From contig QCEW01000012.1 of assembly GCA_003280445.1 (NCBI GenBank), positions 1 through 36,803 of the forward strand: a stretch of DNA of 36,803 bases, read 5' to 3'. Below are positions 9,127 through 18,317 of the stretch, piece after piece. The number at the start of each line of letters is the position of its first letter. The stretch's first letter is position 1. Position numbers and translations under genes: made by a program. The notes below the pieces were generated by a model that searched no databases, was not told the origin of the DNA, and worked only from the letters and a program-made list of their open reading frames with translations. Source of the stretch: Prochlorococcus sp. AG-363-A03. GTDB taxonomy: Bacteria; Cyanobacteriota; Cyanobacteriia; PCC-6307; Cyanobiaceae.

Positions 9127-10614
9127 TTAATGCACTTTAAGACTCAATCCTTTTATCCAATTAACTAACGTTCTTACTCCATAACCAGTTGCACCCTTTG
9201 GATTTATGTCTCTATCTTTTTCAGTCCAACATGTACCTGCTATATCAATGTGAGCCCAAGGAATACTTGAGTTTACAAATTCTTTTAGAAATAATGCAGC
9301 AGTAATTGATCCCCCTGGCCTAGGGCCTGTGTTTTGCAAATCAGCAATAGATGATTTAATTCCAGATTTGTATGAATCTTGCATAGGCATCCTCCAAATA
9401 CCTTCTCCAGCTTTACCTGCAGCTTTAGTTAGTTGTTCACAGAGCTGATCATTATCAGTCCATAACCCTGCTATTTCATCTCCTAATGCAATCACGCAAG
9501 CTCCGGTAAGAGTAGCTAGATCTACAATTGCATCAGGCTCAAGTTTGCACGCATAAACTAAAGCATCAGCTAAAGTTAATCTTCCTTCTGCATCGGTATT
9601 GTTTACTTCAATTGTTTTTCCGTTCGAGGCTTTGATTATATCTCCAGGATGCAATGCAGAACCATTAATCATATTTTCGCAAGCAGCAACAATAAAATGA
9701 ACCTCGGTGTCGTTAGGTTTTAATTCTGCTATAGCTCTTGCTGTTCCAAGAACAGAAGCACTCCCTCCCATGTCGTATTTCATTTTTTCAATTTGAGAGG
9801 CACCTACTTTTAAGTTGTATCCACCAGAGTCAAAAGTTAAGCCTTTACCGATTAAAACGACTTTGTTTTTTGCGGTTTTTGGAGAATATTTTAAATGTAT
9901 AAACTTCGGCTCTAGATCTGATCCTCTGGCAACTGCTAAGTAAGCCTCCATTCCTTGATCTTGGCAATCTTTTTTGTCAAGAATTTTTAAATCTAAATCA
10001 TATTCAGTGGCTAATTTTTCAGCCTCCTTTGCCATTTGATACGGGGTAAGAAAATTGGGAGGGGCTGAAACAAGTTCTCTTGCAAATTTAACCCCTTCGC
10101 AAATTGGATTGATTTCAGCAATGGCTGCTTTGGTGGTTTTAGTATCCAAACCTATTAATTCAACTTCATCTATTGGAGTAGTTTCTTTTGATTCTGATTT
10201 GAATCTAAGATCTTTGATAGATGACAATCGAACTGCTTCTCCAACTGCGCATGCCGCTGAGGAAGGGTCAAAGGCATCCCAAGGGAAAAATATTCCTAAC
10301 TTTCTTTCATAACCTGAAACTTGGCGAGTACCAATTGAAGCTGCCTTCCTTAGATCATTAATTCGAAGAGTCTCTGCTTTGCCCAAGCCTACAAAAATTA
10401 TTTTTTGTATTTTTCCTTCTATGAGTTCAATTGATAACTTTTGATTTTTTTTGCCTTCGAACTTTGAATCATTCAACTTTTTGCTCAAAAAAGTATCTTT
10501 TATTATGGTCTTAAACAAATTTATTTGACTTTCAATAGTCTCTTCTAAAATCCCAGCAATAAGTACTGATCCTGACCATTCGTTAATTTCTTTGGAGACA
10601 GCTGAAATTTGCAT
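9127..10614 (-). CDS. pepA: Leucyl (cytosol) aminopeptidase, M17 family
   Basis: Two-metal aminopeptidase of peptide turnover; normally a cytosolic hexamer. Active-site residues are all present: K257, D262 (GKGLTFDSGG), K269, D281 (MKYDMGG), and D341, E343 and R345 in the signature NTDAEGRLTLADAL. The N-terminal domain (about 1-165) is the variable M17 domain. Length 495 is typical. A minus-strand gene for a GIY-YIG-like protein lies 37 bp upstream, so the two may be co-transcribed. It is convergent with msrA, leaving only 17 bp between the stops. Confidence 0.97.
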   Translation of the reverse strand: MQISAVSKEINEWSGSVLIAGILEETIESQINLFKTIIKDTFLSKKLNDSKFEGKKNQKLSIELIEGKIQKIIFVGLGKAETLRINDLRKAASIGTRQVSGYERKLGIFFPWDAFDPSSAACAVGEAVRLSSIKDLRFKSESKETTPIDEVELIGLDTKTTKAAIAEINPICEGVKFARELVSAPPNFLTPYQMAKEAEKLATEYDLDLKILDKKDCQDQGMEAYLAVARGSDLEPKFIHLKYSPKTAKNKVVLIGKGLTFDSGGYNLKVGASQIEKMKYDMGGSASVLGTARAIAELKPNDTEVHFIVAACENMINGSALHPGDIIKASNGKTIEVNNTDAEGRLTLADALVYACKLEPDAIVDLATLTGACVIALGDEIAGLWTDNDQLCEQLTKAAGKAGEGIWRMPMQDSYKSGIKSSIADLQNTGPRPGGSITAALFLKEFVNSSIPWAHIDIAGTCWTEKDRDINPKGATGYGVRTLVNWIKGLSLKVH

Positions 10615-10651
10615 TTAATTTTTATACTTGAACTTATGATAACAATTTTTA

Positions 10652-11251
10652 CTAATTCATTTGAGAAGTAAATGGCGTTGCCCATATTTCCCTTGTCTCT
10701 TTATTAAATGGTGGAAGCCAAGCTTTGATAAGTTGTTGTTCTAATATTCGTCTCTCCTTGGTTTTTATAGGAACATCAAGCCAAAAACGAATGTTTAAAT
10801 TGGTTGACATATTTGCTTTTTGTAGACACTCGGAATAACTTGAAAGATAATTCTTACAGTCATGTTCCCCTTTCCACCTTTTTTCTGAGGAAATAGTTTC
10901 CCCTATATATAAAATTATATTTTCATCAGAATCAATAATATTATCTATTACAAAATACACTGCAGGTCCCTGATGAATTGCTTTTGGCCACCTCCAAAAA
11001 CTTAAAGGTAAAGGGGTAAGACCAATTGGGTTGAAAGGTTTATTTAACTCTTCTGAACTAGATTCAAATAGTGAAGATTGATTTACATCTTTATAACCGC
11101 ATTTGAAAATTGGAGATTGATGAGTAATAATTTTTTCTTGCCATTCCTTAATTATTTTTTTGTCAATAAATATATTTTGAAGAGGATTCTCTCCTGAAAA
11201 ATATAAATCATTATTGTTAAATAAATTATACTGACGATCGTATTTTTTCAT
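10652..11251 (-). CDS. GIY-YIG-like nuclease domain protein
   Basis: The frame can be extended to a TTG at 11278, but the ATG at 11251 (199 residues) is the likelier start. The C-terminal half looks like a GIY-YIG fold: strand AVYFV at 97-101 in place of GIY, LYIGET at 114-119 in place of YIG, then R125, H130 and E171 in ERRILEQQLIKAWLPPFN, the arrangement expected for the catalytic Arg/His and metal-binding Glu. The N-terminal 90 residues show no motif I know. Possible roles are a DNA repair or structure-specific nuclease; I cannot assign a substrate. It lies upstream of pepA on the same strand. The fold call is from motif order, not a search. Confidence 0.65.
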   Translation of the reverse strand: MKKYDRQYNLFNNNDLYFSGENPLQNIFIDKKIIKEWQEKIITHQSPIFKCGYKDVNQSSLFESSSEELNKPFNPIGLTPLPLSFWRWPKAIHQGPAVYFVIDNIIDSDENIILYIGETISSEKRWKGEHDCKNYLSSYSECLQKANMSTNLNIRFWLDVPIKTKERRILEQQLIKAWLPPFNKETREIWATPFTSQMN

Positions 11252-11569
11252 TTTAATAAAGTTTAAAATAAAAGACAAAGTTCAACTAATAGTTGTATAA
11301 TGATTTAAAAAATATTTTATATTATTTTAATTGCAAACAGTTTGATATTAGCTTGTCAAGATCAAATAAAAAGTGTTTTTCTTCATTAGTAAGTATTTAT
11401 GTAACTTGACTAAGAAATATATTTTTTTGTGGTGTGGCTATTTACACTCCCTAATCAAATGTTTTTGGGTGGACATGGTCTAAGATTGTAGCATGATTCT
11501 AATGATACAATCATTTATAGTCTTTAAAATCAAAACCGACCTATTGATCTATCAACTTGAGTTAAGGAT
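11252..11569. other. 318-bp AT-rich intergenic region between divergent genes
   Basis: Separates the minus-strand GIY-YIG gene from the plus-strand DUF1825 gene, so it should hold both promoters. TACAAT at 11506-11511 is a possible -10 box for the DUF1825-tyrS-pyrF unit. I see no RNA gene, repeat or short coding sequence that I can support. Confidence 0.5.
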
Positions 11570-11887
11570 ATGAGTTTTTTTGAGTCCGAAATTGTTCAGG
11601 AAGAGGCTAAAAAACTTTTCACTGATTATCAGAATCTGATGCAATTAGGCTCTGATTATGGAAAATTTGATAGAGAAGGGAAAGTAATGTTTATTGATAC
11701 TATGGAGAATTTAATGGAGAGATATAAAGTTTTTATGAAACGATTTGAACTATCCGAGGATTTTCAGGCAAAAATGACAGTAGAACAGTTAAAGACCCAG
11801 TTGAGTCAATTTGGTATTACTCCTGATCAAATGTTTGATCAGATGAACAAAACGCTAGTGAGAATGAAATCAGAATTGGATAAATGA
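11570..11887 (+). CDS. DUF1825 family protein (cyanobacterial, function unknown)
   Basis: A 105-residue soluble, helical, acidic protein. The sequence from SFFESEIVQEEAKKLFTDYQ through YKVFMKRFELSEDFQAKM matches my memory of the DUF1825 family, found across cyanobacteria and without a known function. It has no signal peptide, membrane segment or cysteine. The gene sits 26 bp upstream of tyrS on the same strand, so co-transcription with tyrS and pyrF is likely; that gives no direct hint of function. It is a complete, typical-length family member. Confidence 0.85.
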   Translation: MSFFESEIVQEEAKKLFTDYQNLMQLGSDYGKFDREGKVMFIDTMENLMERYKVFMKRFELSEDFQAKMTVEQLKTQLSQFGITPDQMFDQMNKTLVRMKSELDK

Positions 11888-11913
11888 TTGAAAACCTATT
11901 TCATTTTTAGACT

Positions 11914-13161
11914 ATGTTAAATAAATTCAATGAATTACCAGATTGGATCTCTAGAGGTTTAGATGATTTGTTCCCTTATGATAATTCAGGAGATTCAGAT
12001 CAAAGCTTTATAAAAAGATTAGAACTCTCATCTATAGAAAAAAATCCTTTACGTGTAAAGCTTGGAATTGATCCAACTGGCACTGATATTCACATTGGTC
12101 ATAGTATTCTTTTTAGGAAATTAAGAGCTTTTCAAGATGCTGGACATACTGCAGTACTTATAATTGGAGACTTTACCGCAAGAATAGGAGACCCAACTGG
12201 AAAAAGTAAAACTAGAATTCAGCTTTCAAAAGATGAGGTTGAATCAAATGCATTGAATTATCTTGAACAATTAGGTCTGGGTAAAGAACCCAAAGATTCA
12301 TTAATTGATTTCTCAACTCCTAGTCGCTTAGAAATAAGAAGAAATAGTGAGTGGCTTGAAAATCTTAATTTGTCTAAGGTTATAGAACTTTTGTCAAATT
12401 CAACAGTTGGTCAAATGCTAGCTAAGGAAGATTTTAGTAATCGATATAAATCTGGCACTCCTATATCTCTTCATGAATTTCTCTATCCACTTCTTCAAGG
12501 ATATGATTCAGTTGCAATTAATTCTGATGTAGAACTTGGTGGTACAGATCAAAAATTTAATATTGCTATGGGACGAGATCTGCAAAGAGCCTTTAGACAG
12601 AAGCCTCAATTTGGTATGCTATTACCTATTTTAGTAGGTTTAGATGGGACACAAAAAATGAGTAAAAGCTTAAATAACATTATAGGAATAAATGAAGATT
12701 CATTATCTATGTATTCCAAATTGGAAAAGGTTCCAGATGATTTAGTTTTTAGTTATTTGAATTTACTAACTAATGAAAATTTAAAAGAGCTAAGTTCAAA
12801 TCCAAGAGAGCTGCAAAAATTCATGGCTTTAAAAATAACATCGAATTTTAAAGGAATTGAAGCTGCACAAAAAGCTCAATTTAACTCTGAAAAATTAGTT
12901 TTAGGTACTCAAGATTCTCTTGAAGAAATACCAGAAGCCTCAATTTCTAATGTAAATTTTCCAGCTAAAGCTTTTTATTTATTTGGTAAGATGGAAATGT
13001 GTTCGAGTAGTAGTGAAGCAAGACGACAAATTCTTGGAGGGGGAGTAAGAATTGATGGAAAAAAAATTACGGATCCTAATTTAGAGTTTGATTCTCCAGA
13101 TGATCTCATAGGAAAAATATTGCAAGTAGGAAAGAAAAAATTTCTTCGTGTTTCGAATTAA
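11914..13161 (+). CDS. tyrS: Tyrosyl-tRNA synthetase
   Basis: Class I synthetase that charges tRNA-Tyr. HIGH is at 60-63 (TDIHIGHS) and KMSKS at 248-252. The catalytic core includes [16 protein letters not shown] and [12 protein letters not shown]-terminal S4-like RNA-binding domain is seen in [20 protein letters not shown]. The HIGH form of the motif and 415-residue length suggest the TyrZ-type subgroup rather than the E. coli TyrS subgroup. It is followed nine bases later by pyrF. Confidence 0.97.
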   Translation: MLNKFNELPDWISRGLDDLFPYDNSGDSDQSFIKRLELSSIEKNPLRVKLGIDPTGTDIHIGHSILFRKLRAFQDAGHTAVLIIGDFTARIGDPTGKSKTRIQLSKDEVESNALNYLEQLGLGKEPKDSLIDFSTPSRLEIRRNSEWLENLNLSKVIELLSNSTVGQMLAKEDFSNRYKSGTPISLHEFLYPLLQGYDSVAINSDVELGGTDQKFNIAMGRDLQRAFRQKPQFGMLLPILVGLDGTQKMSKSLNNIIGINEDSLSMYSKLEKVPDDLVFSYLNLLTNENLKELSSNPRELQKFMALKITSNFKGIEAAQKAQFNSEKLVLGTQDSLEEIPEASISNVNFPAKAFYLFGKMEMCSSSSEARRQILGGGVRIDGKKITDPNLEFDSPDDLIGKILQVGKKKFLRVSN

Positions 13162-13170
13162 TAGATATTT

Positions 13171-13896
13171 ATGAAAAATATTGATAACCCAAGTGAAAAA
13201 ATAATTATTGCCTTAGATGGTATGGATAAGAATAATGTGTTTAATCTAATTGAAAAAATACCTGAAATTACCTGGGTTAAAGTTGGACTCGAGTTGTTTG
13301 TTAGTGAAGGACCAGATGTATTGTCAATATTAAGAGATAAGGGAAAAAAAATATTCTTAGATCTTAAATTTCATGATATTCCTACTACAGTTGCTAGAGC
13401 ATGTTTCGCAGCTTCGAAAACGGGAGCTAAATTTATCTCTTTGCATACTTCTGCAGGGGAAAAGGCTCTAAAGATGGCAAATGAGGCTGCACAAGAAGGA
13501 GCAGCAAGCATTAATTTAAAGCCGCCAAAGCTTTTGGGCATTACAATCTTGACTAGTTGGACTCGTCAAAGTTTTGCTAATGATCTATTGATTAATCAAC
13601 CAATAGATCAACGTGTTATGCACCTAGCAGAGCTTGCGTCGAAGACTGGCCTAGGAGGATGTGTCTGCAGCCCTAGAGAGGTTCAATCTCTTCGTGAAGT
13701 TTATCCCGAGACTTTTGAGTTGGTAACTCCTGGAATCCGGTCATTAGGTTCAGATGTTAACGATCAATCCAGGGTTTCTGATGCGTCTGAAGCTCTTAAG
13801 ATGGGTGCATCAAAGTTAGTTATAGGGAGAGCAATTACCCAATCAAATGATCCTGCTTATATGTTCAAAAGTTTTTGCGATAAAGTTGTTTTTTAA
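13171..13896 (+). CDS. pyrF: Orotidine 5'-phosphate decarboxylase
   Basis: Last step of UMP synthesis; cytosolic TIM-barrel dimer. The signature FLDLKFHDIPTTV (about 62-74) holds the catalytic D64, K66 and D69 set. The phosphate-binding end is seen in VTPGIR and KLVIGRAITQSNDP. Length 241 is typical of the bacterial group I enzyme. It closes the DUF1825-tyrS-pyrF unit and is convergent with plsY, only four bases away, with no obvious hairpin terminator between them. Confidence 0.97.
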   Translation: MKNIDNPSEKIIIALDGMDKNNVFNLIEKIPEITWVKVGLELFVSEGPDVLSILRDKGKKIFLDLKFHDIPTTVARACFAASKTGAKFISLHTSAGEKALKMANEAAQEGAASINLKPPKLLGITILTSWTRQSFANDLLINQPIDQRVMHLAELASKTGLGGCVCSPREVQSLREVYPETFELVTPGIRSLGSDVNDQSRVSDASEALKMGASKLVIGRAITQSNDPAYMFKSFCDKVVF

Positions 13897-13900
13897 TAAC

Positions 13901-14497
13901 TTAGGGCTTTCCAATTCTGGGCTCTTTACCTTCAATTAGCCTTAATAGATTATCTCTATGTCTCCAAATTACTAAAGTCATAGCTAATAGTGAAATCACT
14001 AAAAATGGTAAAGATATATTTGAAGTTTTAAAGCTTAGAAACATTATTAAAGGTAGCGCTAATGCAGCACTGACACTTGCAAGTGATACTATCCTAAATA
14101 ATGTAATCATTATGATAAAGATGCCTAATGTGGCAAGTCCAACTTGCCATGAAAGGCCAAGGAACACCCCTAGTCCTGTCGCTACAGCTTTACCGCCTTT
14201 CCAATTAAGCCAGATAGGCCAAATGTGGCCAATTAAAGTTGATAGAGCCATAGCTACTTGCCATGAATCATTTAATAGGAAATATTTTGCTACTAAAACA
14301 GATAGAACTCCTTTAAAAACATCTAGTAGAAAGACTGTTATTGCCGCGCGCTTTCCAATATGTCTTAATACATTTGTTGCTCCTGTGGACCCAGAACCTA
14401 ATGAACGAATATCAACTCCTTTAGCAATTCTTCCAGCTAAATAACCACTAGGAAAAGATCCAAAAAAATATCCTAAAAATAGAATTAATAGATTCAA
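13901..14497 (-). CDS. plsY: Glycerol-3-phosphate acyltransferase PlsY
   Basis: Inner-membrane enzyme that acylates glycerol-3-phosphate from acyl-phosphate, the start of phospholipid and glycolipid synthesis. The 198-residue protein has about five hydrophobic segments and the three conserved loops: GSFPSGYLAGR near the N-terminus, SGSTGATNVLRHIG, and NWKGGKAVATGLGV. All match the PlsY family. It lies 20 bp downstream of the DUF3086 gene on minus, at the end of a membrane-rich run that includes the MlaE-type permease. Confidence 0.95.
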   Translation of the reverse strand: MNLLILFLGYFFGSFPSGYLAGRIAKGVDIRSLGSGSTGATNVLRHIGKRAAITVFLLDVFKGVLSVLVAKYFLLNDSWQVAMALSTLIGHIWPIWLNWKGGKAVATGLGVFLGLSWQVGLATLGIFIIMITLFRIVSLASVSAALALPLIMFLSFKTSNISLPFLVISLLAMTLVIWRHRDNLLRLIEGKEPRIGKP

Positions 14498-14517
14498 AAT
14501 AATTTCAATAGGAAGTT

Positions 14518-15546
14518 TTATCTTAATCCATCTTCTTCGTAAATTTCACTGGGACTTCCAGCAAAGGCTAGCCAAATAGGAAATTGAAGAATTGGAATTT
14601 CCACATTAATTTCAGCCGCATCAATAATTATCAAAGGCAACTCTCCTCTTTCTTCAAGTCGATCTGCTCTTTCAATTAGTCCATCGGATCTTTCAAAAAG
14701 GACTATCCCGCTATTTGGACCAAAGTCCTCACGGTTAAGCCCTAATGAATCTTGAAGACATCTTCTCCATTCTCCCAGTCGCTCTGGCTGACTCGCTAAA
14801 ACCAAAGTCTGAAATTGTTCGCCATACAATTCACCTAAAATTGCAATAATCCCTGATGCAACTAAAGCATTCTTTGATCTGCTTCCTCTACTTGGTTGAG
14901 CTCCTCTTCCTCCCAGGCTGAAGAACCAATCTTCAAGCATTTCAATATCAATGGATTCAAGACTCCTTCTTAGTTTCCATGGCTCAGCATAGAAATCAGG
15001 TTGTTCTAGAAATTGATTAAAGCATTCTCTGATTAAACTCTCGTCAGGTTTGAAAGTATCTGATACGGCAGGGATAACTTCTGGATCTTTAGAAGGCTCA
15101 GCTTTTTTATTTTCATCAAGAGGTGATGGCTTCACTATTACAGGTGGCACAACAAGTTCTAGTTGTTCTGCTGACTGAGCTAGATCTTGTAAGGCCCCAG
15201 TTAAATATTCCTGAAAACCTTTAACTTTTCTAGCGATTGCATCAGACTGACCTATAAATGAGCTTTTAATTTCAGTATCAATTTGTTCTTTCTTTTTAGA
15301 AATTTCTTCTAATTCTTTTTCTAATTGATCACGTGATAGATGAAGATCTTTAAGAGCAAGGTCAATTAAAGACTTTGCCTGTGAGTTAGAGACTTTTTTA
15401 TTGTTTTCAGGATTAATGACACTTTGTGATTTAGTTTCCTTTTCGAGAGGCTTTTCAGATGTATTTTTCAGTGAGGAAGAATTGTCCACAGAAATATTCT
15501 GTTTTAAATTTTGTTTTTCTCTTGATAGATTTTCTTCAGGTTCCAT
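14518..15546 (-). CDS. DUF3086 family cyanobacterial protein with N-terminal coiled coil
   Basis: 342-residue soluble protein. Residues 1-55 are low-complexity, rich in Ser/Asn/Lys/Glu; about 56-100 form a predicted coiled coil (KDLHLSRDQLEKELEEISKK and following). The C-terminal half contains the conserved block GELYGEQFQTLVLASQPERL, then LFERSDGLIERADRL and PLIIIDAAEINVEIPILQFP. From memory this resembles the cyanobacterial DUF3086 family, whose function is unknown. No catalytic motif is visible. The gene sits between DUF3119 and plsY with short gaps, so it probably belongs to one operon with membrane-lipid genes. The family name is from recall and could be wrong; the conservation pattern makes a real gene certain. 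Confidence 0.8.
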   Translation of the reverse strand: MEPEENLSREKQNLKQNISVDNSSSLKNTSEKPLEKETKSQSVINPENNKKVSNSQAKSLIDLALKDLHLSRDQLEKELEEISKKKEQIDTEIKSSFIGQSDAIARKVKGFQEYLTGALQDLAQSAEQLELVVPPVIVKPSPLDENKKAEPSKDPEVIPAVSDTFKPDESLIRECFNQFLEQPDFYAEPWKLRRSLESIDIEMLEDWFFSLGGRGAQPSRGSRSKNALVASGIIAILGELYGEQFQTLVLASQPERLGEWRRCLQDSLGLNREDFGPNSGIVLFERSDGLIERADRLEERGELPLIIIDAAEINVEIPILQFPIWLAFAGSPSEIYEEDGLR

Positions 15547-15561
15547 ATTTCAAAACTTCAA

Positions 15562-15990
15562 TTAAGTTTTAGATTTTGATGAGTCTACTTCTTTTTGTAT
15601 TTCTAAATCTTTGACTCTTAACCTTAGCTGTTCTTTTAATGAGTTGACCTCAAAAAGTATTGGCAATAGATGAGGGCTTGCTTCTTCTCTAAAGTAAAGA
15701 AAACCTGGCAATTCAGGTAATATAATTCTCCATGCAATCCAATTTTTAAAAGGAAATCTTCTTAATTCATTCCCAAGCTGCATGACAATTAAATCTTCTT
15801 TGGTGAATTTTAGTTTTAAGGTAAAAGATTGCAGTAATAGGAAAAAACCAAAACTGCTTATTAGAATCGTTGGCCAGGGATGAAATGGTGTTATTAGAAA
15901 TAATAAGCCCACAAATATTATGAAGATGGGTAAACGATAAGAAGGCGATAAAATCACACTATCTTTATCAATAAGATTTTCAGAAGCCAT
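15562..15990 (-). CDS. DUF3119 family membrane protein
   Basis: The open frame continues upstream to 16125, but that part lies inside the mlaE gene, so I take the ATG at 15990 (MASENLIDKD), giving 142 residues and a six-base gap from the mlaE stop. Two hydrophobic segments at about 20-55 form a membrane hairpin, followed by a soluble domain with LRRFPFKNWIAWRIILPELP and YFREEASPHLLPILF, resembling a PH-like fold. From memory this is the cyanobacterial DUF3119 family. Function unknown. Its constant position beside the MlaE-type permease hints at a lipid-transport accessory role, which is inference only. Confidence 0.82.
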   Translation of the reverse strand: MASENLIDKDSVILSPSYRLPIFIIFVGLLFLITPFHPWPTILISSFGFFLLLQSFTLKLKFTKEDLIVMQLGNELRRFPFKNWIAWRIILPELPGFLYFREEASPHLLPILFEVNSLKEQLRLRVKDLEIQKEVDSSKSKT

Positions 15991-15995
15991 AGTTT

Positions 15996-16745
15996 TTAGC
16001 CAAAAAGAACTTGGGTTAGCAAAACATCTACTAAAGAAACGGTTATTAGAGTCAGTACTACTGCTCCAGTAGTACTTGAACCTACTTCTTTGGGCCCTCC
16101 TCGTGTAGTTAAGCCCCATCCGCAAGCAATAATTGCGATTAAGAGACCAAACACTAATGCTTTTACAAGCATAAATGGAAGATCAGATGTTATGAGCCAT
16201 TCTCTTACCGAATTCCAAAAGATGCTTGGTGGAATTTGATAGAGAATCGTGCTGCTAAATTGACCGCTAAATAAAGCTATGGAAAAAAATAGTAAGCATT
16301 GGATTGGAGCCATTACAACCATCGCGCATAGCCTAGGAACAACTAGATATTCAACTGGGTCAGTTTGTAGCATCGTAATAGCATCAATTTGCTCAGTAAC
16401 TTTCATTGTCCCTATTTGAGCAGCATAGGCAGTAGCAACTTTTCCAGTAAGAAGAGTTGCGGTAAGTAAAGGTGCTATCTCTCTTGCCATCCCAATTGCT
16501 AAAAGCCCTCCAACGGCAGAGCCTAATCCTTGTTTACTCAATTCTGCGGCGACCTGAATATTGAAAACGGTCCCTGCTGCAATGCCTGTTATTAAAACGA
16601 TTAGGAAGCTACCTGGCCCTGCTTCCATTAGTTGATCTATTAAATCTGATTTGTTGATTTTCCCTTTAACTATTGATGTGATTGCTTGCCCTCCAATTAA
16701 CATGCTGCTAAAAAATCTTCTGAGCCAGCGAGGTGAGTAGTTCAT
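15996..16745 (-). CDS. MlaE/YrbE-type ABC transporter permease (lipid transport)
   Basis: 249-residue inner-membrane permease of the MlaE family (DUF140), with five to six membrane segments. The family core is visible: TGIAAGTVFNIQVAAELSKQ, GGLLAIGMAREIAPLLTATL, GKVATAYAAQIGTMKVTEQI and the C-terminal GLTTRGGPKEVGSSTTGAVV. In other bacteria such permeases work with an MlaF-type ATPase and an MCE-domain substrate-binding protein in glycerolipid trafficking between membranes; the partner genes are not in this window. Its ATG overlaps the stop of the upstream sugar symporter gene by four bases, indicating translational coupling. Confidence 0.93.
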   Translation of the reverse strand: MNYSPRWLRRFFSSMLIGGQAITSIVKGKINKSDLIDQLMEAGPGSFLIVLITGIAAGTVFNIQVAAELSKQGLGSAVGGLLAIGMAREIAPLLTATLLTGKVATAYAAQIGTMKVTEQIDAITMLQTDPVEYLVVPRLCAMVVMAPIQCLLFFSIALFSGQFSSTILYQIPPSIFWNSVREWLITSDLPFMLVKALVFGLLIAIIACGWGLTTRGGPKEVGSSTTGAVVLTLITVSLVDVLLTQVLFG

Positions 16746-18145
16746 TGACTTACTCTTTTATATGCGAAATCTAAACTTTTCCAAGGCTTCATAGTTATTA
16801 ATCCAGCAATTACTAGAAAAGAAGGTATTAACCCCATGCACAATCTAATAGTAACAATTGCTGTAAGTGGTTGATCTAAGTCTTCAAAGCTTGATAAGCA
16901 ATTAGTTGATGATTTATATCCTGATAAAGATAATAGAACTCCTAAAAACTGAACGCTTAAACCAATACCGATTTTCTGGATAAAAACCATCCATGCTGTA
17001 TATATTCCTGAAGGTTTTTCGGGATCATGATCAATAGCATCAGGAAGTAAAGACCAAGGAATAAGATATGCTGTTGAAGCTCCAAATCCTACTAAAATAA
17101 TTATTAATAAAAGAATAAGCATCTTTATCCCTTCAATATTGCTAAAAGATAATAAATTATTGATACTAACCCCTCTGGTTATTGGAGGCAAAATCATAAC
17201 TAAAAGGCAAGCTAGTATCCATATTTTACCGCCTTTGAATAGTGCTGATATTCTTCCGTATTTATTGGAGTAAAAACTCCAAAACTGTAAACCTAGTAGA
17301 GTACTAATTTGAAATGGTATTGGTATCCATTTTGAAATTTCTATTGGAACAAGCATTACTTGCTCAAGATAGATTAATGAAACTGTTTGCATTAATTGTA
17401 GTCCGCACCATAGAAGCAAGTAAAGAGCGATAATTCGTGTGAAAAGTTTATTATTTAAAACTCTTTTTAGTTGCTGATTAAACGGTTCTACTTTAGAAGT
17501 GGGCTTTCTAGCTTTTTTTGCATATGGGGCTAGTCCCCAGCAAGCAATTAACGTTGTAAAAGTAGCAATAATTCCTGTTACTCTTCCCATAGAAGCATAA
17601 CCTTCCACTCCTTGAGATAAGAAGCCTGCAGCCACTATTAAACCAGTGGTTCCAGCTATAATAGAACCAGTAAATCTTGCAGCATTGAGTCTTGTTCTAA
17701 TAGCTATATTTTCAGTTAGCTCTGTAGATAATGCGGCAAAAGGCAGATTTACAGCTGTATAGGCTGTCATCAAGAAAATTGCGGCGAATACGTAATAAGT
17801 CGTTTTCGCATCTATTCCTCCTGGAGGGACCCACCACATTGCGGCAAGGAATAAGCCAAGTGGAATAGCACCTCCAATCATCCAAGGAAGCCTTGGCCCC
17901 CACCTTGATCTAGTGTGATCACTCATCCATCCAATTAGAGGATCATTTATCGCATCCCAAAGTTTTGAAATCATGAGCAGCGAGCCTGCAATAAATGCAG
18001 GAATTCCTGCGGCACAAGTGAAAAATAGAAATAGATAAGTACCTAACTGTATTGCGGCTAATCCCGTTCCAGCATCTCCCATTGCATAAGAGATCATTAG
18101 TCTTGTGCGATTATTTCCTTCGTAAAGCGATGTGGACTTATTCAC
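16742..18145 (-). CDS. GPH-family (glycoside-pentoside-hexuronide:cation) MFS symporter
   Basis: 467-residue protein with about twelve hydrophobic segments. The GPH signature is clear near the N-terminus: SKLWDAINDPLIGWMSDHTR followed by SRWGPRLPWM, related to MelB and the plant sucrose carriers. It would import a sugar or glycoside with H+ or Na+; the substrate is not predictable from sequence. It is the first gene of the minus run symporter-mlaE-DUF3119-DUF3086-plsY, with an ATGA overlap to mlaE. Marine picocyanobacteria carry such a gene in their core, so it is not a sign of transfer. Confidence 0.9.
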   Translation of the reverse strand: MNKSTSLYEGNNRTRLMISYAMGDAGTGLAAIQLGTYLFLFFTCAAGIPAFIAGSLLMISKLWDAINDPLIGWMSDHTRSRWGPRLPWMIGGAIPLGLFLAAMWWVPPGGIDAKTTYYVFAAIFLMTAYTAVNLPFAALSTELTENIAIRTRLNAARFTGSIIAGTTGLIVAAGFLSQGVEGYASMGRVTGIIATFTTLIACWGLAPYAKKARKPTSKVEPFNQQLKRVLNNKLFTRIIALYLLLWCGLQLMQTVSLIYLEQVMLVPIEISKWIPIPFQISTLLGLQFWSFYSNKYGRISALFKGGKIWILACLLVMILPPITRGVSINNLLSFSNIEGIKMLILLLIIILVGFGASTAYLIPWSLLPDAIDHDPEKPSGIYTAWMVFIQKIGIGLSVQFLGVLLSLSGYKSSTNCLSSFEDLDQPLTAIVTIRLCMGLIPSFLVIAGLITMKPWKSLDFAYKRVSQ

Positions 18146-18234
18146 TCTTTTTTGGATAATGGGACTCGCAAGGTAATAATGGAGGAAGCTGAATTAACTT
18201 TTACTCCCACAGTGAGTAGATCTTTAGTTCTAGC

Positions 18235-18305
<71 letters not shown>

Positions 18306-18317
18306 TGATTTTGATTC

